Assembly: GCA_030684835.1 (NCBI GenBank)
Contig: JAUXWZ010000015.1
Location: forward strand, 62,001-126,000
From: Beijerinckiaceae bacterium
GTDB lineage: Bacteria > Pseudomonadota > Alphaproteobacteria > Rhizobiales > Beijerinckiaceae
Direction of reading: 5' to 3'
DNA length: 64,000 nucleotides
The position numbers and the translations under genes were made by a program. Below, one piece after another: positions 1 to 9,264 of the stretch. Every line of letters starts with the position of its first letter. The first letter of the stretch is position 1. Below the pieces are notes generated by a model. The model was given only the letters and a program-made list of their open reading frames with translations, ran no database searches and was not told where the DNA came from.

Positions 1-1305
1 GCGCCATACCGTGTCGCCGACATCGTCGGCGACCAGCAGCGCGCCTTTGGCGTCCATCGTGACGCCCACGGGGCGGCCGAGGGCTTTGTCGTCCGCGCTG
101 ACAAACCCGGTCAGCACATCGCGCGGCTGGCCGGTGGGGACGCCGTTCTCGAACGGGACAAAGATCACCTTGTAGCCGCTGCGCGGGCGCCTGTTCCACG
201 AGCCGTGCTGGCCCACGAACGCGCCATTACGAAAGCCTTCGGGTAGAAGCTCACCGCGGCTGAACACGAGTCCCAGCGGCGCGGTGTGGTTGCCAAGCGC
301 ATAGTCGGGCTTGATCGCCTTGGCGACGAGATCGGGACGCGCGGGCGTGATGCGCGTGTCGACGTTCTGTCCATAATAGGAATATGGCCAGCCATAAAAG
401 CCGCCGTCTTTCAGGCTCGTCATGTAATCTGGAACCAGATCGCTACCCAGTTCGTCGCGCTCGTTCACGACAACCCAAAGCGCGTTGGTCTGCGGTTCGA
501 ACTGCGGCGCGTTCGGGTTCCGCAGGCCCGAAGCGAACAGTCTCATGCGTCCGGTCGCGACATCAACTTCGTGAACCGCCGCGCGTCCTTCTTCTGCCGC
601 CATGCCCTTCTCGCCGACATTGCTGTTGGAGCCAACGGTCACGTAGAGTTTCGTGCCGTCCGTTGAGGCGACGAGGTCTTTTGTCCAGTGATGATTGAAC
701 GGCCTTGAAGGAAGATCGACGACTTTGGTCGGCGCCGCGTCGATCCGCGTATCTCCCTCTTTATAGGGAAAGCGGACAATCGCATCCGTGTTGGCGACAT
801 AAAGGTTGCCCTCCAGAAGCGCCATGCCGAACGGAGAATTGAGGTTTTCCAGGAAGGGCGTCTTCAATTCCGCGCGACCATCGCCGTCCGCATCGCGCAG
901 CAAAGAGATTCGATTCGCGCTCGGATTATTTGAGCCCGCCCGGCGCATCATGAAGCCCATGATCCACCCCCTTAGGCCTTGCGATTCCTCTTTTGGCGGC
1001 GCGTCGGATTCGGCGACAAGAACATCGCCATTGGGGAGCGTGAAAACCGTGCGCGGGTGCGTCAGGCCTGTTGCAAACGCGGTTACCGAGAGGCCTTCCG
1101 CCGCCTGCGGCTGCGCGCCCGCTGGCCAACCAACTGCCGGAGCAATGTTGACCGTCGGGATGAATGAAGTGGTCGGCGGCGGCAGCGCCGGATCGGCCCC
1201 ATAGGTTTCGTTTTCGGGAACGCTCGATCGTTCTCCACAGCCGGCCAGGGAGAGGGCGAGGGTCGCGGCAAAAGTCGCGGCGGCGGCGCGGGACAAATTG
1301 GTCAT
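1..1305 (-). CDS. PQQ-type sugar (sorbosone) dehydrogenase lipoprotein, C-terminus cut by window edge
   Basis: The reverse strand is open from ATG at 1305 to the window edge (435 codons, no stop). The N-terminus is a lipoprotein signal with lipobox LAGC (Cys23), so the protein is probably anchored in the periplasm. The remainder reads as a beta-propeller of the glucose/sorbosone dehydrogenase family: '[20 protein letters not shown]', '[19 protein letters not shown]', '[14 protein letters not shown]', 'GWPYSYYGQ' and '[17 protein letters not shown]' come in the usual order. Family members oxidise sugars or aldoses with pyrroloquinoline quinone; the substrate cannot be told from sequence. Only the last blade or so seems to be missing. 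It is divergent from the MFS gene at 1464. Family assignment is firm; the enzymatic role is inferred. Confidence 0.85.
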   Translation of the reverse strand, partial: MTNLSRAAAATFAATLALSLAGCGERSSVPENETYGADPALPPPTTSFIPTVNIAPAVGWPAGAQPQAAEGLSVTAFATGLTHPRTVFTLPNGDVLVAESDAPPKEESQGLRGWIMGFMMRRAGSNNPSANRISLLRDADGDGRAELKTPFLENLNSPFGMALLEGNLYVANTDAIVRFPYKEGDTRIDAAPTKVVDLPSRPFNHHWTKDLVASTDGTKLYVTVGSNSNVGEKGMAAEEGRAAVHEVDVATGRMRLFASGLRNPNAPQFEPQTNALWVVVNERDELGSDLVPDYMTSLKDGGFYGWPYSYYGQNVDTRITPARPDLVAKAIKPDYALGNHTAPLGLVFSRGELLPEGFRNGAFVGQHGSWNRRPRSGYKVIFVPFENGVPTGQPRDVLTGFVSADDKALGRPVGVTMDAKGALLVADDVGDTVWR

Positions 1306-1463
1306 GAAATCCTGGCGAAAAGCGGGGCGACTGGCGTTAACAGCCGGGAGCGCCAAGCTGTTCCTGACTGGTCCGTCGTTATTTCTTGCCCAAGCCACCG
1401 GACAGGCGCCATTCTTGCGACAAACAGCAAACTGCGCCTGTCCGCTCAAATAGGAAGAATCGT

Positions 1464-2663
1464 ATGGAAGCCACGCTCGCACGCCCCAAAGGCGAACTTA
1501 AGACCGTCGGGCTTGTGAGCTTCGCCCATCTGCTCAGCCATTTTTACATGCTGTCGCTGCCGCCGTTGTTCATCTTCGTGCGTGATGACCTCAACATCAG
1601 CTTCGTCTCACTGGGCCTGTGCGTCACGGCCTACGCCATCACCACCGGCTTGCTGCAAACGCCCATGGGCTTTCTCGTCAACAAGATTGGCGGTGGGAAG
1701 GTGCTGGCGGGCGGGCTGTTCCTGAACGCCGCCGCCATCGCCGCCGTGTCTTTGACGACCGAGTATTGGCAGATCATCGCGTTGATGTTTTTGGCGGGTG
1801 TTGGCTCCAGCGTGTTTCATCCGGCGGATTACTCGATTCTGGCCACGCGCGTTGGCTCCGAACGGCTGGGCCGCGCGCTCGCGACGCACGCGCTGGGCGG
1901 CAATCTCGGGTTCGTCCTTGCGCCTCCAATCGTGGTTGCGCTGGCCGCGATGTTTGGCTGGCGCAACGCCTTGCTGATCGTGGGGGGCGTCGGCATGTTG
2001 CTCGCGCTCGCGCTCGCGTTTCAGATGAGCTCAATCAGCCAACCGCAGGGCGCGCAAAAGAAGCAGGATTCGTGGGGAAGGCTTGTACGCTCGCCCGCCA
2101 TCCTGCTTTTGTTTGTGTTCTACACGCTCTCGGCCGCCGCCAATTCAGGCATCGTGCATTTTTCCGTGTCGGCCTTTAGCGAAATTTACAGCGTTCCCGT
2201 GGCCACCGCCGCTATCGCGCTCACGACCTATCAGGTCCTCTCCATGCTGGCCGTCCTGCCCGGCGGCTGGCTGGCGGACAAGTTTAAGAACCACGAAATG
2301 GTGCTCGCCCTGTGCATGGTCGGCTCGGCGGGTTTTCTCTTGTTGTGCGGCAGCGGCGCGCTGCCCTTTGTGGCGGTGCTGGGCTCGATAGGCGTGGCGG
2401 GGGCGTTTCACGGCCTCGTAAACGCGTCGCGTGACATCTCCGTGCGAGGCGCGGCGAAGGATGTCAGCGTGGGCACCGTGTTCGCGTTCGTCACAACCGG
2501 CTATTCGGCAGGGCAGGTGATCGGGCCTCTGGTCTACGGCCTCATTCTCGACTTTGGGCGCCCGCAGCTCGTGTTCGTCGCCTCAGCCGTGTTTTCGCTG
2601 TTGGCGATCTTGACGATGCTGGTGCGCCGCAATGTGCCTGTGTCACTCAAACCTGCCGAATAG
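1464..2663 (+). CDS. MFS transporter, fosmidomycin-resistance-like
   Basis: A 399-residue major facilitator with about 12 hydrophobic segments and a short cytoplasmic N-terminus. The N-terminal half resembles the Fsr/fosmidomycin-resistance branch: '[20 protein letters not shown]' in the first helix and '[16 protein letters not shown]' in the fourth. It is an inner-membrane secondary transporter; substrate unknown. ATG at 1464 is preceded by AGGA eight bases upstream, so it is preferred over an in-frame ATG at 1386, which would add 26 polar residues with no ribosome site. It stops 19 bp before the convergent Bug gene. It lies beside aromatic-acid genes, so either uptake of an organic acid or efflux is possible. 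Confidence 0.85.
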   Translation: MEATLARPKGELKTVGLVSFAHLLSHFYMLSLPPLFIFVRDDLNISFVSLGLCVTAYAITTGLLQTPMGFLVNKIGGGKVLAGGLFLNAAAIAAVSLTTEYWQIIALMFLAGVGSSVFHPADYSILATRVGSERLGRALATHALGGNLGFVLAPPIVVALAAMFGWRNALLIVGGVGMLLALALAFQMSSISQPQGAQKKQDSWGRLVRSPAILLLFVFYTLSAAANSGIVHFSVSAFSEIYSVPVATAAIALTTYQVLSMLAVLPGGWLADKFKNHEMVLALCMVGSAGFLLLCGSGALPFVAVLGSIGVAGAFHGLVNASRDISVRGAAKDVSVGTVFAFVTTGYSAGQVIGPLVYGLILDFGRPQLVFVASAVFSLLAILTMLVRRNVPVSLKPAE

Positions 2664-2682
2664 GCGTTTTATCTGACGGCGT

Positions 2683-3702
2683 TCACTTGACGGCGTTCCT
2701 GGCTTTCTCGACGAGCGCCGCCGGGAAAGCGTAAAGCCGCGCCACGATCTTTTCGGCTTCGACGCCGCCGACCGCATCGATAGGCAGCTTCTGCTTTTCT
2801 GCATCGGCCAGAAATGCGGCGTCCTTCACACTCGCGTCAAAAGCTGCGCGAAGCGTTTGAAGGCGATCCGCAGGCACTTTTGGCGATGTGATGAAAGGCC
2901 GGCCCAGTTCGCCTGATGCGAGCAGCACGTCGAGAATGTCCTTCTGCTCTTGTGTGGTCACGAGATCGCCAACAAATTTCGCGGTTTCAGGCACGCCCGG
3001 TTGCGTTGACGGCGACAGGCGCGTGAGCACGGCGATGCTGTTGTTCTTGACCCAGTGATCAGGCAGCGACGACCAGGTGACGCAGGATCCGTCAACCTCG
3101 CCGCGCTCGACGGCGAGAAACATCTCCGTGTTGCCCGGATATCCATGAATCGTCTTCAGGTTCACATTGAGCAGATTGCGCAGCATCGCGATGTTGTTGG
3201 CCGAGCTCGATGTCGCGCCCGCCGCGCCGAACACAGCTTCCTTGCGCTTGGTCAGATCGTCCCACGCAAGGATGCCTGTGGCTCGCCACGCGAAACAGAC
3301 GCGAAAATCGCGGGTGATGCTGCCAAGCCATGCGTAATCGGTGAACTTGGCGCGGGCGGCGGCGCCCTCGCTCATGGAATCGTTCAGCAGGCCCGCGTTG
3401 AAAGCAACGACGGTTGTTCCGTCAGCAGGCGCGGAGCCGTTGAGATGCAGCACTGCGGTGAGGCTGCCGGCCCCAGGCATGTTGCGCACAATCACGTTAG
3501 GCTGCCCCGGCACATGACGCGCGTAATGGCGCGCAAGCAGGCGCGCGTATTGATCGTAGCCGCCGCCGGGGCTGACGCCGACGACAAAGTTTATGGTCTT
3601 GCCGGAATAAAATTGCTCGGGTGTCTGGGCATACGCGGCGGGCGCAGCCAGAGCGGCGAGGACGCAACCGATGAGCGCCTGCGAATGTTTGGTGTCGGTC
3701 AT
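2683..3702 (-). CDS. Bug/TctC-family periplasmic solute-binding protein
   Basis: A 339-residue exported protein of the tripartite tricarboxylate transporter receptor (TctC/Bug) superfamily. GGAGGA five bases before ATG 3702 fixes the start and leaves a clean signal peptide ending AYA. The mature part has the subfamily hallmarks: 'EQFYSGKTI', 'SPGGGYDQYARLLARH', 'PGQPNVIVRNMPGAGS', 'GYPGNTEMFLAVERGEVDG' and 'VPADRLQTLRAAF'. Bug proteins bind carboxylates or other small acids in the periplasm for TctAB-type permeases or signalling systems; the ligand here is unknown. It shares unusual segments (FRVCF, SLPD-W) with the copy at 11840. Divergent from the amidohydrolase at 3821 across 118 bp, so probably co-regulated with it. 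Confidence 0.9.
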   Translation of the reverse strand: MTDTKHSQALIGCVLAALAAPAAYAQTPEQFYSGKTINFVVGVSPGGGYDQYARLLARHYARHVPGQPNVIVRNMPGAGSLTAVLHLNGSAPADGTTVVAFNAGLLNDSMSEGAAARAKFTDYAWLGSITRDFRVCFAWRATGILAWDDLTKRKEAVFGAAGATSSSANNIAMLRNLLNVNLKTIHGYPGNTEMFLAVERGEVDGSCVTWSSLPDHWVKNNSIAVLTRLSPSTQPGVPETAKFVGDLVTTQEQKDILDVLLASGELGRPFITSPKVPADRLQTLRAAFDASVKDAAFLADAEKQKLPIDAVGGVEAEKIVARLYAFPAALVEKARNAVK

Positions 3703-3820
3703 ATAATGTCCTCCGGCTGTGCGCGGCTGGAAATGCGCCCTTCGTCGCGTATAGTGCCGGCGACCATAACCTGCAACGCGCAAGCGCGCGAAGCGAATGA
3801 ATTTCAGGGGAGTTAAGTCC

Positions 3821-4729
3821 ATGACGCGTGCACCATTGCGCGTAAGCCTGCCGCCAGATCCCAATACGCGCGCGCCGCATTGGACGGTGCCGCCCGGCGC
3901 CTGCGATACGCACGCGCATGTGTTTGGACCACCCGATCTGTTTCCTTACGCGGATGATCGCCGTTACACGCCCCCGGCGGCGCCCATCGAGCATTATCGA
4001 AATATGCAGAAGATTACAGGCCTCAGCCGCGCGGTTTTCGTCACGCCGACCGCGCACGGGGTGGACAATCGCGTCGTGCTGAACGCCATTTCAGTGCTCG
4101 GCGAAGACGCGCGCGGGATAGCCAACATCGACTACACGTTCTGTGATGCGGAAATCGACGCCCTGCACGAAGGCGGCATGCGCGGCGCGCGCTTTCACCT
4201 GATGGATGACCGGCCCGGCAGCGAAGAATTCCTCACCGATCATTTGCCGCGACTGCAGCGCAAGAACTGGATTCTCGATCTGCACGTCGATCCAAAGGAT
4301 TTGATCGACCATGAAGATTACATCCGCGCCCTGCCGACCATCACGATCATCGATCATATGGCGCGCGTGCGCGGCAAGGACGGCGTTGACCAGCCTGCGT
4401 TCCAATTGCTGCTGCGGCTTTTGAAGGACGAACGATTCTATGTGAAGCTCTGTAGCTTCGACAAGATCAGCGCGGTGCCAAAGGCGCATGTCGAAGGCTC
4501 TCTGCCTTTCCTTGACATGGTTCCCTTTGCAAAGGCGTGCGTGGACGTGGCGCCAGATCGCGTGATCTGGGGAACGGACTGGCCGCACGGCAACACGTTC
4601 ACGCCAGGGCGCGTACCCAACGAAGGCGATCTGCTCGATATCCTCGCGCAGATTGCGCCCGACATGGCGATGCGCAAGCGCATCCTCGTTGACAATCCCG
4701 CGCGCCTGTTTGGCTTCAAGCCTCTTTAA
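3821..4729 (+). CDS. Amidohydrolase, 2-pyrone-4,6-dicarboxylate lactonase (LigI)-like
   Basis: A 302-residue TIM-barrel metal-dependent hydrolase. The amidohydrolase signature is complete: DTHAHVFGP (His31, His33), LDLHV (His155), IIDHMAR (His179) and WGTDWPH (Asp253). Length and order match the LigI/COG3618 branch, whose characterised member opens the lactone ring of 2-pyrone-4,6-dicarboxylate in protocatechuate and lignin-monomer degradation. Some LigI-type enzymes are metal-independent, so bound metal is not certain. ATG 3821 has AGGGGAG eight bases upstream; an in-frame ATG at 3797 would place that site inside the gene. Convergent with the Pht5-like gene (6 bp apart). Family is firm; the substrate is a guess from neighbours. 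Confidence 0.82.
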   Translation: MTRAPLRVSLPPDPNTRAPHWTVPPGACDTHAHVFGPPDLFPYADDRRYTPPAAPIEHYRNMQKITGLSRAVFVTPTAHGVDNRVVLNAISVLGEDARGIANIDYTFCDAEIDALHEGGMRGARFHLMDDRPGSEEFLTDHLPRLQRKNWILDLHVDPKDLIDHEDYIRALPTITIIDHMARVRGKDGVDQPAFQLLLRLLKDERFYVKLCSFDKISAVPKAHVEGSLPFLDMVPFAKACVDVAPDRVIWGTDWPHGNTFTPGRVPNEGDLLDILAQIAPDMAMRKRILVDNPARLFGFKPL

Positions 4730-4735
4730 GGAGGC

Positions 4736-5725
4736 CTACAACGCCAGCGGATCGACGAACAATTCGGAGAGGCTCAACCGTCGCGGGATGAGCCTCTGCT
4801 TCCACGCAAAGCTTTCCAGCGCCTCAATGGTCTTGATGTTGTTCGAGATGCCGAAGGGCAGCGGATCGGCGCCAACAATGTCCATCATGGCGCGGAATTT
4901 CTGGTCGGTGGCGGCGTTCGCCTCGCCTGACCGCATCTTGGGCAGCCAGTCTTCCTTGGCCTGCGTGAATGCCTCAAGCAGCGATTTTGCCACCCATGGC
5001 CGCTCTTTCAAAACGCTTTCCTTCACCACAATCGTGCCGTGCATCGGGTAGATGCCGGTGCGATTGTGCCATTCGGCCTCAAGCTCGCGGGCGTTGGGAA
5101 AGAGGTCGGGGTAGGGATCGCCCGGCGCAATTTTGTTTGCGTCCCACCCCGAAGTCGGCGCCCCGGCGCGCCCCAGCCCCGCGTTGCCGCCAAAGCCAGC
5201 CTGTATCTCACCCGCAGCCATCATCGAAACCAGCGACGAGCCCTGCGGCGCATGAATCACGTTGGGCGGCAATTGCATCTGCGTGACATGCTCTTCATCG
5301 TCCACGATCCACGTTACTTTCGATGAATCGAGTCCGTATTCATCGATTAAGATTCCGCGCGTCCACGCGCCGGTCGTCACGGAATAGGCGCGCACGCCAA
5401 CCTTTTTGCCCTCAAGATCTGATGGCTTGGTGATGCCCGCGTCGGGCCGCACCAGGAGGCCGCCATGATGAAAAGCGCGCATGAGAAAGATAGGCAGGGC
5501 GATGAATGGCGCGCCGAAAGCGCGCGCGATGACATAGGTGGTGGGCGCCAGTTCGCATACGTCAAACTCAAGGTCGCGCACCATGCGCCTGTAGGCCGCA
5601 ATCTGTGGTTTGACGTCGACAAACTCAGGCGCAACGCCACGAATCCCAATGGCGCCGCTTTTTATGGCGGCGACGTGTGGATTGTCAGCCACGGCGAACG
5701 TGAGAGAAACAGAATCTTGCGCCAC
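4736..5725 (-). CDS. 4,5-dihydroxyphthalate decarboxylase (Pht5)-like / NMT1-like binding-protein fold
   Basis: About 329 residues. Segments such as 'FDVCELAPTTYVIARAFG', 'IALPIFLMRAFHHGG', 'LEGKKVGVRAYSVTTGAW' and 'GIYPMHGTIVVKES' match proteins annotated as 4,5-dihydroxyphthalate decarboxylase, a family built on the periplasmic type II binding-protein fold. There is no signal peptide, which fits a cytoplasmic enzyme or sensor rather than a transport receptor. Start: GTG 5725 has GGGGA about seven bases upstream; an in-frame TTG at 5740 has no clear ribosome site. If the family label holds, it would decarboxylate a dihydroxylated aromatic diacid, which fits the Rieske phthalate-dioxygenase-like protein at 41636. 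Activity is inferred only; an ABC-type nitrate/taurate-like binding role is the alternative. Confidence 0.72.
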   Translation of the reverse strand: MAQDSVSLTFAVADNPHVAAIKSGAIGIRGVAPEFVDVKPQIAAYRRMVRDLEFDVCELAPTTYVIARAFGAPFIALPIFLMRAFHHGGLLVRPDAGITKPSDLEGKKVGVRAYSVTTGAWTRGILIDEYGLDSSKVTWIVDDEEHVTQMQLPPNVIHAPQGSSLVSMMAAGEIQAGFGGNAGLGRAGAPTSGWDANKIAPGDPYPDLFPNARELEAEWHNRTGIYPMHGTIVVKESVLKERPWVAKSLLEAFTQAKEDWLPKMRSGEANAATDQKFRAMMDIVGADPLPFGISNNIKTIEALESFAWKQRLIPRRLSLSELFVDPLAL

Positions 5726-5837
5726 GGACGGTTTCCCCAATTTGTGCGATGTGCCGATTTCGCCTTATGCATGGATAGCAAAACCGCCCGCCGATGGATA
5801 CGTTATGCCGCATGAATGAGAGCGGGAGCGTGAAGGC

Positions 5838-7382
5838 ATGAATGGCGCGGAGAGCCTTCTGGCGACGATGGTGGGCGCAGGCGTTGACACCTGTTTCGCC
5901 AACCCCGGCACGTCCGAAATGCATTTCCTTGCGGCCGTGGATCGCGCGCCCGGCCTGAAATGCGTGCTGACACTCTTCGAGGGTGTGGCGACAGGCGCGG
6001 CGGACGGTTATTTCCGCATGACGGACAGGCCGGCCGCCACCTTGCTGCATCTGGGACCCGGCTTCGCCAACGGCATGGCCAATCTGCACAACGCGCGCCG
6101 CGCCGGTTCGGGTATCCTGAATGTTGTCGGCGATCACGCCACCGCGCATCTCCAGCACGACGCGCCGCTGACGTCAGACCTCATGGGCATGGCGCGCACG
6201 CTGTCGCACTGGGTGCATCGCTCGGACACATCGATGAGTGTGGCGAGCGATGTGGCGAGCGCGATTGCGCACGCCCGGGCGCGCAAGGCGGCCATCGCAA
6301 CACTGGTTCTGCCGGGCGATGTGGCTTGGGGACCTTCACCCGGCGCCGCCGTGGTCACGCCGCTGCCCGATCGCGAACTCATTGATAACGATGCGCTGGA
6401 GAGCGCCGCGAAGGCCTTGCTCGGCGGCGAGCCTGCTCTGCTTGTGCTGGGCGGTCGCGCGTTGCGCGCTGCGTCTCTGGATTTTGCCGGGCGCATCGCA
6501 GCAAAGACCGGCTGCCGCACGGGCGCGCAGTTTTTCAGCGCGCGCATCGAGCGCGGGGCCGGGCGCGTCTCGGTGGAGCGGATTCCTTATTCGGTCGATC
6601 CGGCCGTCGCGTTTCTCAAGGGCTTTCGTCATCTCATCACCATCGAGACGAATGAGCCTGTCGCGTTCTTTTCCTACCCGGACAAGCCCTCGCTGCTGAA
6701 GGCGCCGGGCGCGCAGGTTCATGCCCTTTGTGCGCCGGGCGGCAACGGCTTTGCGGCGCTTGAAGCATTGTGCGCGCGCGTCGGTGCGCTCAATGTGCGC
6801 GCGCTCATGGAGCCGCTATCGCCAACGCGGACAGCGCGCGGCGCGATCACGCCCCAATCGGTTGCTGACGTGCTCTGCGCGGGCTTGCCGGAGCATTGCA
6901 TCCTCGTTGATGAATCCCTGACGACGGGGCGCGAAACTTATGCGCTGACAGCCGGCGCCGCGCCCCACGACACGATCCAGAACATGGGCGGCTCCATCGG
7001 CTTTAGTCCTCCGGTGGCGACAGGCGCCGCGATTGCCTGCAGGGACCGCAAGGTCGTGAGCATGACTGGCGACGGCAGCGCGATGTACACAATTCAGTCG
7101 TTGTGGACTCAGGCGCGCGAAGGCCTTGATGTGACAACGATCATCTTTGCCAACCGCCGCTACCAGATCCTCAACAATGAAGCGTTGAACATGGGCGCGG
7201 GAAATCTGGGCCCCAAGGCGCTGGAGCTGACCTCAATCGACCGGCCCGAGATTGATTTTGTCGCTCTGGCAAAAGGCATGGGCGTGCCGGGCAAGCGTGT
7301 GGCGAGCGCCGAAGATTTTGCGGCGGCGCTGCGAGCGGCGGTTGCGGCGCAAGGCCCGAAACTGATCGAGGTTGTGCTTTAA
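5838..7382 (+). CDS. Thiamine-diphosphate enzyme, acetolactate synthase / benzoylformate decarboxylase-like
   Basis: 514 residues with the three-domain layout of the pyruvate-oxidase/acetolactate-synthase family. The catalytic Glu is Glu48 in LFEGVATGAADGYFR. The central domain is short. The C-terminal ThDP/Mg site reads MTGDGSAMYTIQSLWTQ, with Asn near residue 439 in IIFANRRYQIL. No acetolactate-synthase regulatory small subunit is nearby, and the shortened central domain makes FAD binding doubtful. A catabolic 2-oxo-acid decarboxylase or carboligase is therefore likelier than branched-chain amino acid synthesis. Start ATG 5838 follows GGGAG and GAAGG. Divergent from the Pht5-like gene (112 bp between starts). 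Family firm; substrate unknown. Confidence 0.8.
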   Translation: MNGAESLLATMVGAGVDTCFANPGTSEMHFLAAVDRAPGLKCVLTLFEGVATGAADGYFRMTDRPAATLLHLGPGFANGMANLHNARRAGSGILNVVGDHATAHLQHDAPLTSDLMGMARTLSHWVHRSDTSMSVASDVASAIAHARARKAAIATLVLPGDVAWGPSPGAAVVTPLPDRELIDNDALESAAKALLGGEPALLVLGGRALRAASLDFAGRIAAKTGCRTGAQFFSARIERGAGRVSVERIPYSVDPAVAFLKGFRHLITIETNEPVAFFSYPDKPSLLKAPGAQVHALCAPGGNGFAALEALCARVGALNVRALMEPLSPTRTARGAITPQSVADVLCAGLPEHCILVDESLTTGRETYALTAGAAPHDTIQNMGGSIGFSPPVATGAAIACRDRKVVSMTGDGSAMYTIQSLWTQAREGLDVTTIIFANRRYQILNNEALNMGAGNLGPKALELTSIDRPEIDFVALAKGMGVPGKRVASAEDFAAALRAAVAAQGPKLIEVVL

Positions 7383-7397
7383 CAGCGGCTGAATTCT

Positions 7398-8063
7398 TCA
7401 GCGTGCGCTGAACCAGATGTCGCCGTAAGCAGCTTCCACGCTGCCGCCAAAATTGTCCGCATCGCTCATCAGCGCGACAGCGTCAATTTCCGTGATGTCT
7501 TCGCCAAACGCGCGCCGCAAATCTTCGCGCACGTTGCGCTTGTGTCTTGTCCACACGCCCGCCTTTTCAGGGCCCGAATCAAGCGCGATCAATTTCACTT
7601 GAGCAGTGTAGGGACTGGGCCACAGGCTTCCCACAGGCCGCGCGCTCGACCAGACATAATTGAGCGCCGCCGAATTCATCCCCATCAGGCCGCGCTCACG
7701 CACGACATAGACCCGCGCAGGGAAATCATCGCCCGATTTTGCGGCCTCGTTGATGCCTTTGTAAACGCCGCTTACCTTCCATGAGAAGTTGATAAAGGGC
7801 GTACGCGTCAGGTCAATCTTGATCTTGCGGAAACGGCCGGAGGCGCCCCCGTTGGCGCGGGCAGCCAGAACGCGCGTCGCGCCATCGGAGACGATGCGGT
7901 ACTCGGTGGCGCCCTTGAAGGCGCGGCTCTCCCATCCTTGCAGGTCCCCGGCGGAAAAACGCCCCACTGGGATATTAGGCGCCTGCTGCGCAATGGCCCC
8001 GTGGGCGCCCGCCAACGCAAACAATGCGGCCGTCAGCATACGGATTGGAAAGAGATGGCGCAT
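7398..8063 (-). CDS. DUF3047 domain exported protein
   Basis: 221 residues with a signal peptide (cleavage near AIA-QQ) followed by one DUF3047 domain covering most of the protein. Recognisable segments are 'PFINFSWKVSGVYKG', 'KSGDDFPARVYVV', 'AALNYVWSSARPVGSLWPSP' and 'DAVALMSDADNFGGSVEAAY'. The function of this family is unknown; the fold looks like a periplasmic carbohydrate-binding beta-sandwich, which is inference. ATG 8063 has GGAG eight bases upstream; an in-frame start at 8114 would add a polar leader before the signal peptide. It ends 15 bp from the ThDP gene, tail to tail. Confidence 0.8.
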   Translation of the reverse strand: MRHLFPIRMLTAALFALAGAHGAIAQQAPNIPVGRFSAGDLQGWESRAFKGATEYRIVSDGATRVLAARANGGASGRFRKIKIDLTRTPFINFSWKVSGVYKGINEAAKSGDDFPARVYVVRERGLMGMNSAALNYVWSSARPVGSLWPSPYTAQVKLIALDSGPEKAGVWTRHKRNVREDLRRAFGEDITEIDAVALMSDADNFGGSVEAAYGDIWFSAR

Positions 8064-8158
8064 TCTGGACGCTCCGATCCACGATGTGTGGAGCGGATAT
8101 AATGCGCTAACCATTCATTGGGCAGATGGGTTTGTTAAAACCTGCGTTACCGCGCGCG

Positions 8159-9151
8159 TTACTGCGCCTTGAGCCCGAGTTCCGTGGTGATCTTGCGCCA
8201 GGTTTCTGTCTGCTCGCGCAGGAAGTTTGCCGCCTCCTCGGGCGTGCCTGTCTCGATGCCAAAACCAAGTTTTGGTCCCATCTCGCGAATCCGTTCGTCC
8301 TTCACGACTTCGCGGATCTCGGCGTTCATTTTCTGGATGATCGCTGGAGGCGTTCCGGTTGGCGCCATCAGCATGAACCAGCCTGAGAAATCGAAGCCGG
8401 GAATGGTTTCAGCGGCAGCGGGAACCTCGGGCATATTGTCTGCGCGCTTGTTGGACGCCAGCGCAAGCGCGCGCAGCGCTCCTTCGCGAATTTGCGTCTC
8501 GACGATTGACATGGAGAAAATGCCGATGCCTGCGCGACCTGCAATTGTGTCTTGCAGTCCCGCGTTGATGTTTGGGTAGGGCACAAGAACGAGATTGAGT
8601 CCCGCGCGCCGGTTCAGGGCCTGCGCAGTCACGCCCGCAAGATTGCGCGCCGAGTCGACGGCGATCGATAATTTGCCGGGCTCCTTCTTGTCGTACGCGA
8701 TCAATTCAGCCAGCGTCTTAATTTGCGTATCGGGATGCGCGACGATGACCTGGTGGCTGCGCGTGACAAGCGTGACCGGCGCAAAATCCTTGATCGGATC
8801 GTAGGTCATTTTCTCGATCAGAAACGGATTGGAAACCATCGCCGCAGACGTCGCGAAGAAGAACGTGTAGCCATCGGGCGCTGCGCGCGCGGCAGCAGTG
8901 GCGCCGATGACGTTCGCGCCGCCGGGTTTGTTCTCGATCACCACGCCCTGTCCGAGGCGGCGGCTTAAACGATCCGCCACCATGCGGGCCATCACGTCCG
9001 GGCTGGCTCCTGCGGATTGCGAGACGATGAGGGTGACGGGCTTCTGGGGCCATGCCTGCGCCGACGCTGTTTGCGGCAATGCAACTGCCCCGGCGGCGAT
9101 CGCGCCAAGCGCAAGCAGGGCGCGGCGCGAAGGTCTTATTATGGCGTCCAT
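8159..9151 (-). CDS. Bug/TctC-family periplasmic solute-binding protein, classical branch
   Basis: 330 residues. This is the one copy of the classical Bug type in the window: after an RR-containing signal peptide (cleavage near ASA-QAW) come 'WPQKPVTLIVSQSAGASPDV', 'LGQGVVIENKPGGANVIGA' and 'APTGTPPAIIQKMNAEI'. The others use NMPGAGS and ERGEVDG motifs instead. ATG 9151 is preceded by GGGAGGG, six bases away; a TTG three bases upstream is less likely. It faces the FAD hydroxylase at 9265 across 113 bp that contain a nested inverted repeat, suggesting shared control. Ligand unknown, probably an acid that feeds the hydroxylase/dioxygenase pair. Confidence 0.9.
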   Translation of the reverse strand: MDAIIRPSRRALLALGAIAAGAVALPQTASAQAWPQKPVTLIVSQSAGASPDVMARMVADRLSRRLGQGVVIENKPGGANVIGATAAARAAPDGYTFFFATSAAMVSNPFLIEKMTYDPIKDFAPVTLVTRSHQVIVAHPDTQIKTLAELIAYDKKEPGKLSIAVDSARNLAGVTAQALNRRAGLNLVLVPYPNINAGLQDTIAGRAGIGIFSMSIVETQIREGALRALALASNKRADNMPEVPAAAETIPGFDFSGWFMLMAPTGTPPAIIQKMNAEIREVVKDERIREMGPKLGFGIETGTPEEAANFLREQTETWRKITTELGLKAQ

Positions 9152-9173
9152 CAATATCCCTCCCGATATTTCC

Positions 9174-9218
9174 CCGCTGACCGAGGGGGAATTGACTTTC
9201 CCCTGTCGCGATCAGCGG
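9174..9218. promoter_or_regulatory. Nested inverted repeat, candidate operator between divergent genes
   Basis: The outer arms CCGCTGA (9174-9180) and TCAGCGG (9212-9218) enclose inner arms GGGGAA (9186-9191) and TTCCCC (9198-9203), with centres within two bases of each other. The element lies in the 113-bp gap between the divergent Bug gene and FAD hydroxylase gene, where an operator would be expected. No regulator gene is adjacent. The symmetry is seen in the sequence; the operator role is inference. Confidence 0.35.
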
Positions 9219-9264
9219 TCGGGATGGTATGTCATCGGCAAGGGCTTGCAAGGAGAAACGCGCG

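Noticed and set aside
2671-2697. Direct repeat TGACGGCGTT twice near the MFS/Bug junction
   Set aside because: Ten bases only, one copy is the coding end of the Bug gene; likely chance.
3055-3816. 253-codon plus-strand frame opposite the Bug gene at 2683
   Set aside because: The minus strand has signal peptide and family motifs; the plus frame resembles nothing and has no ribosome site.
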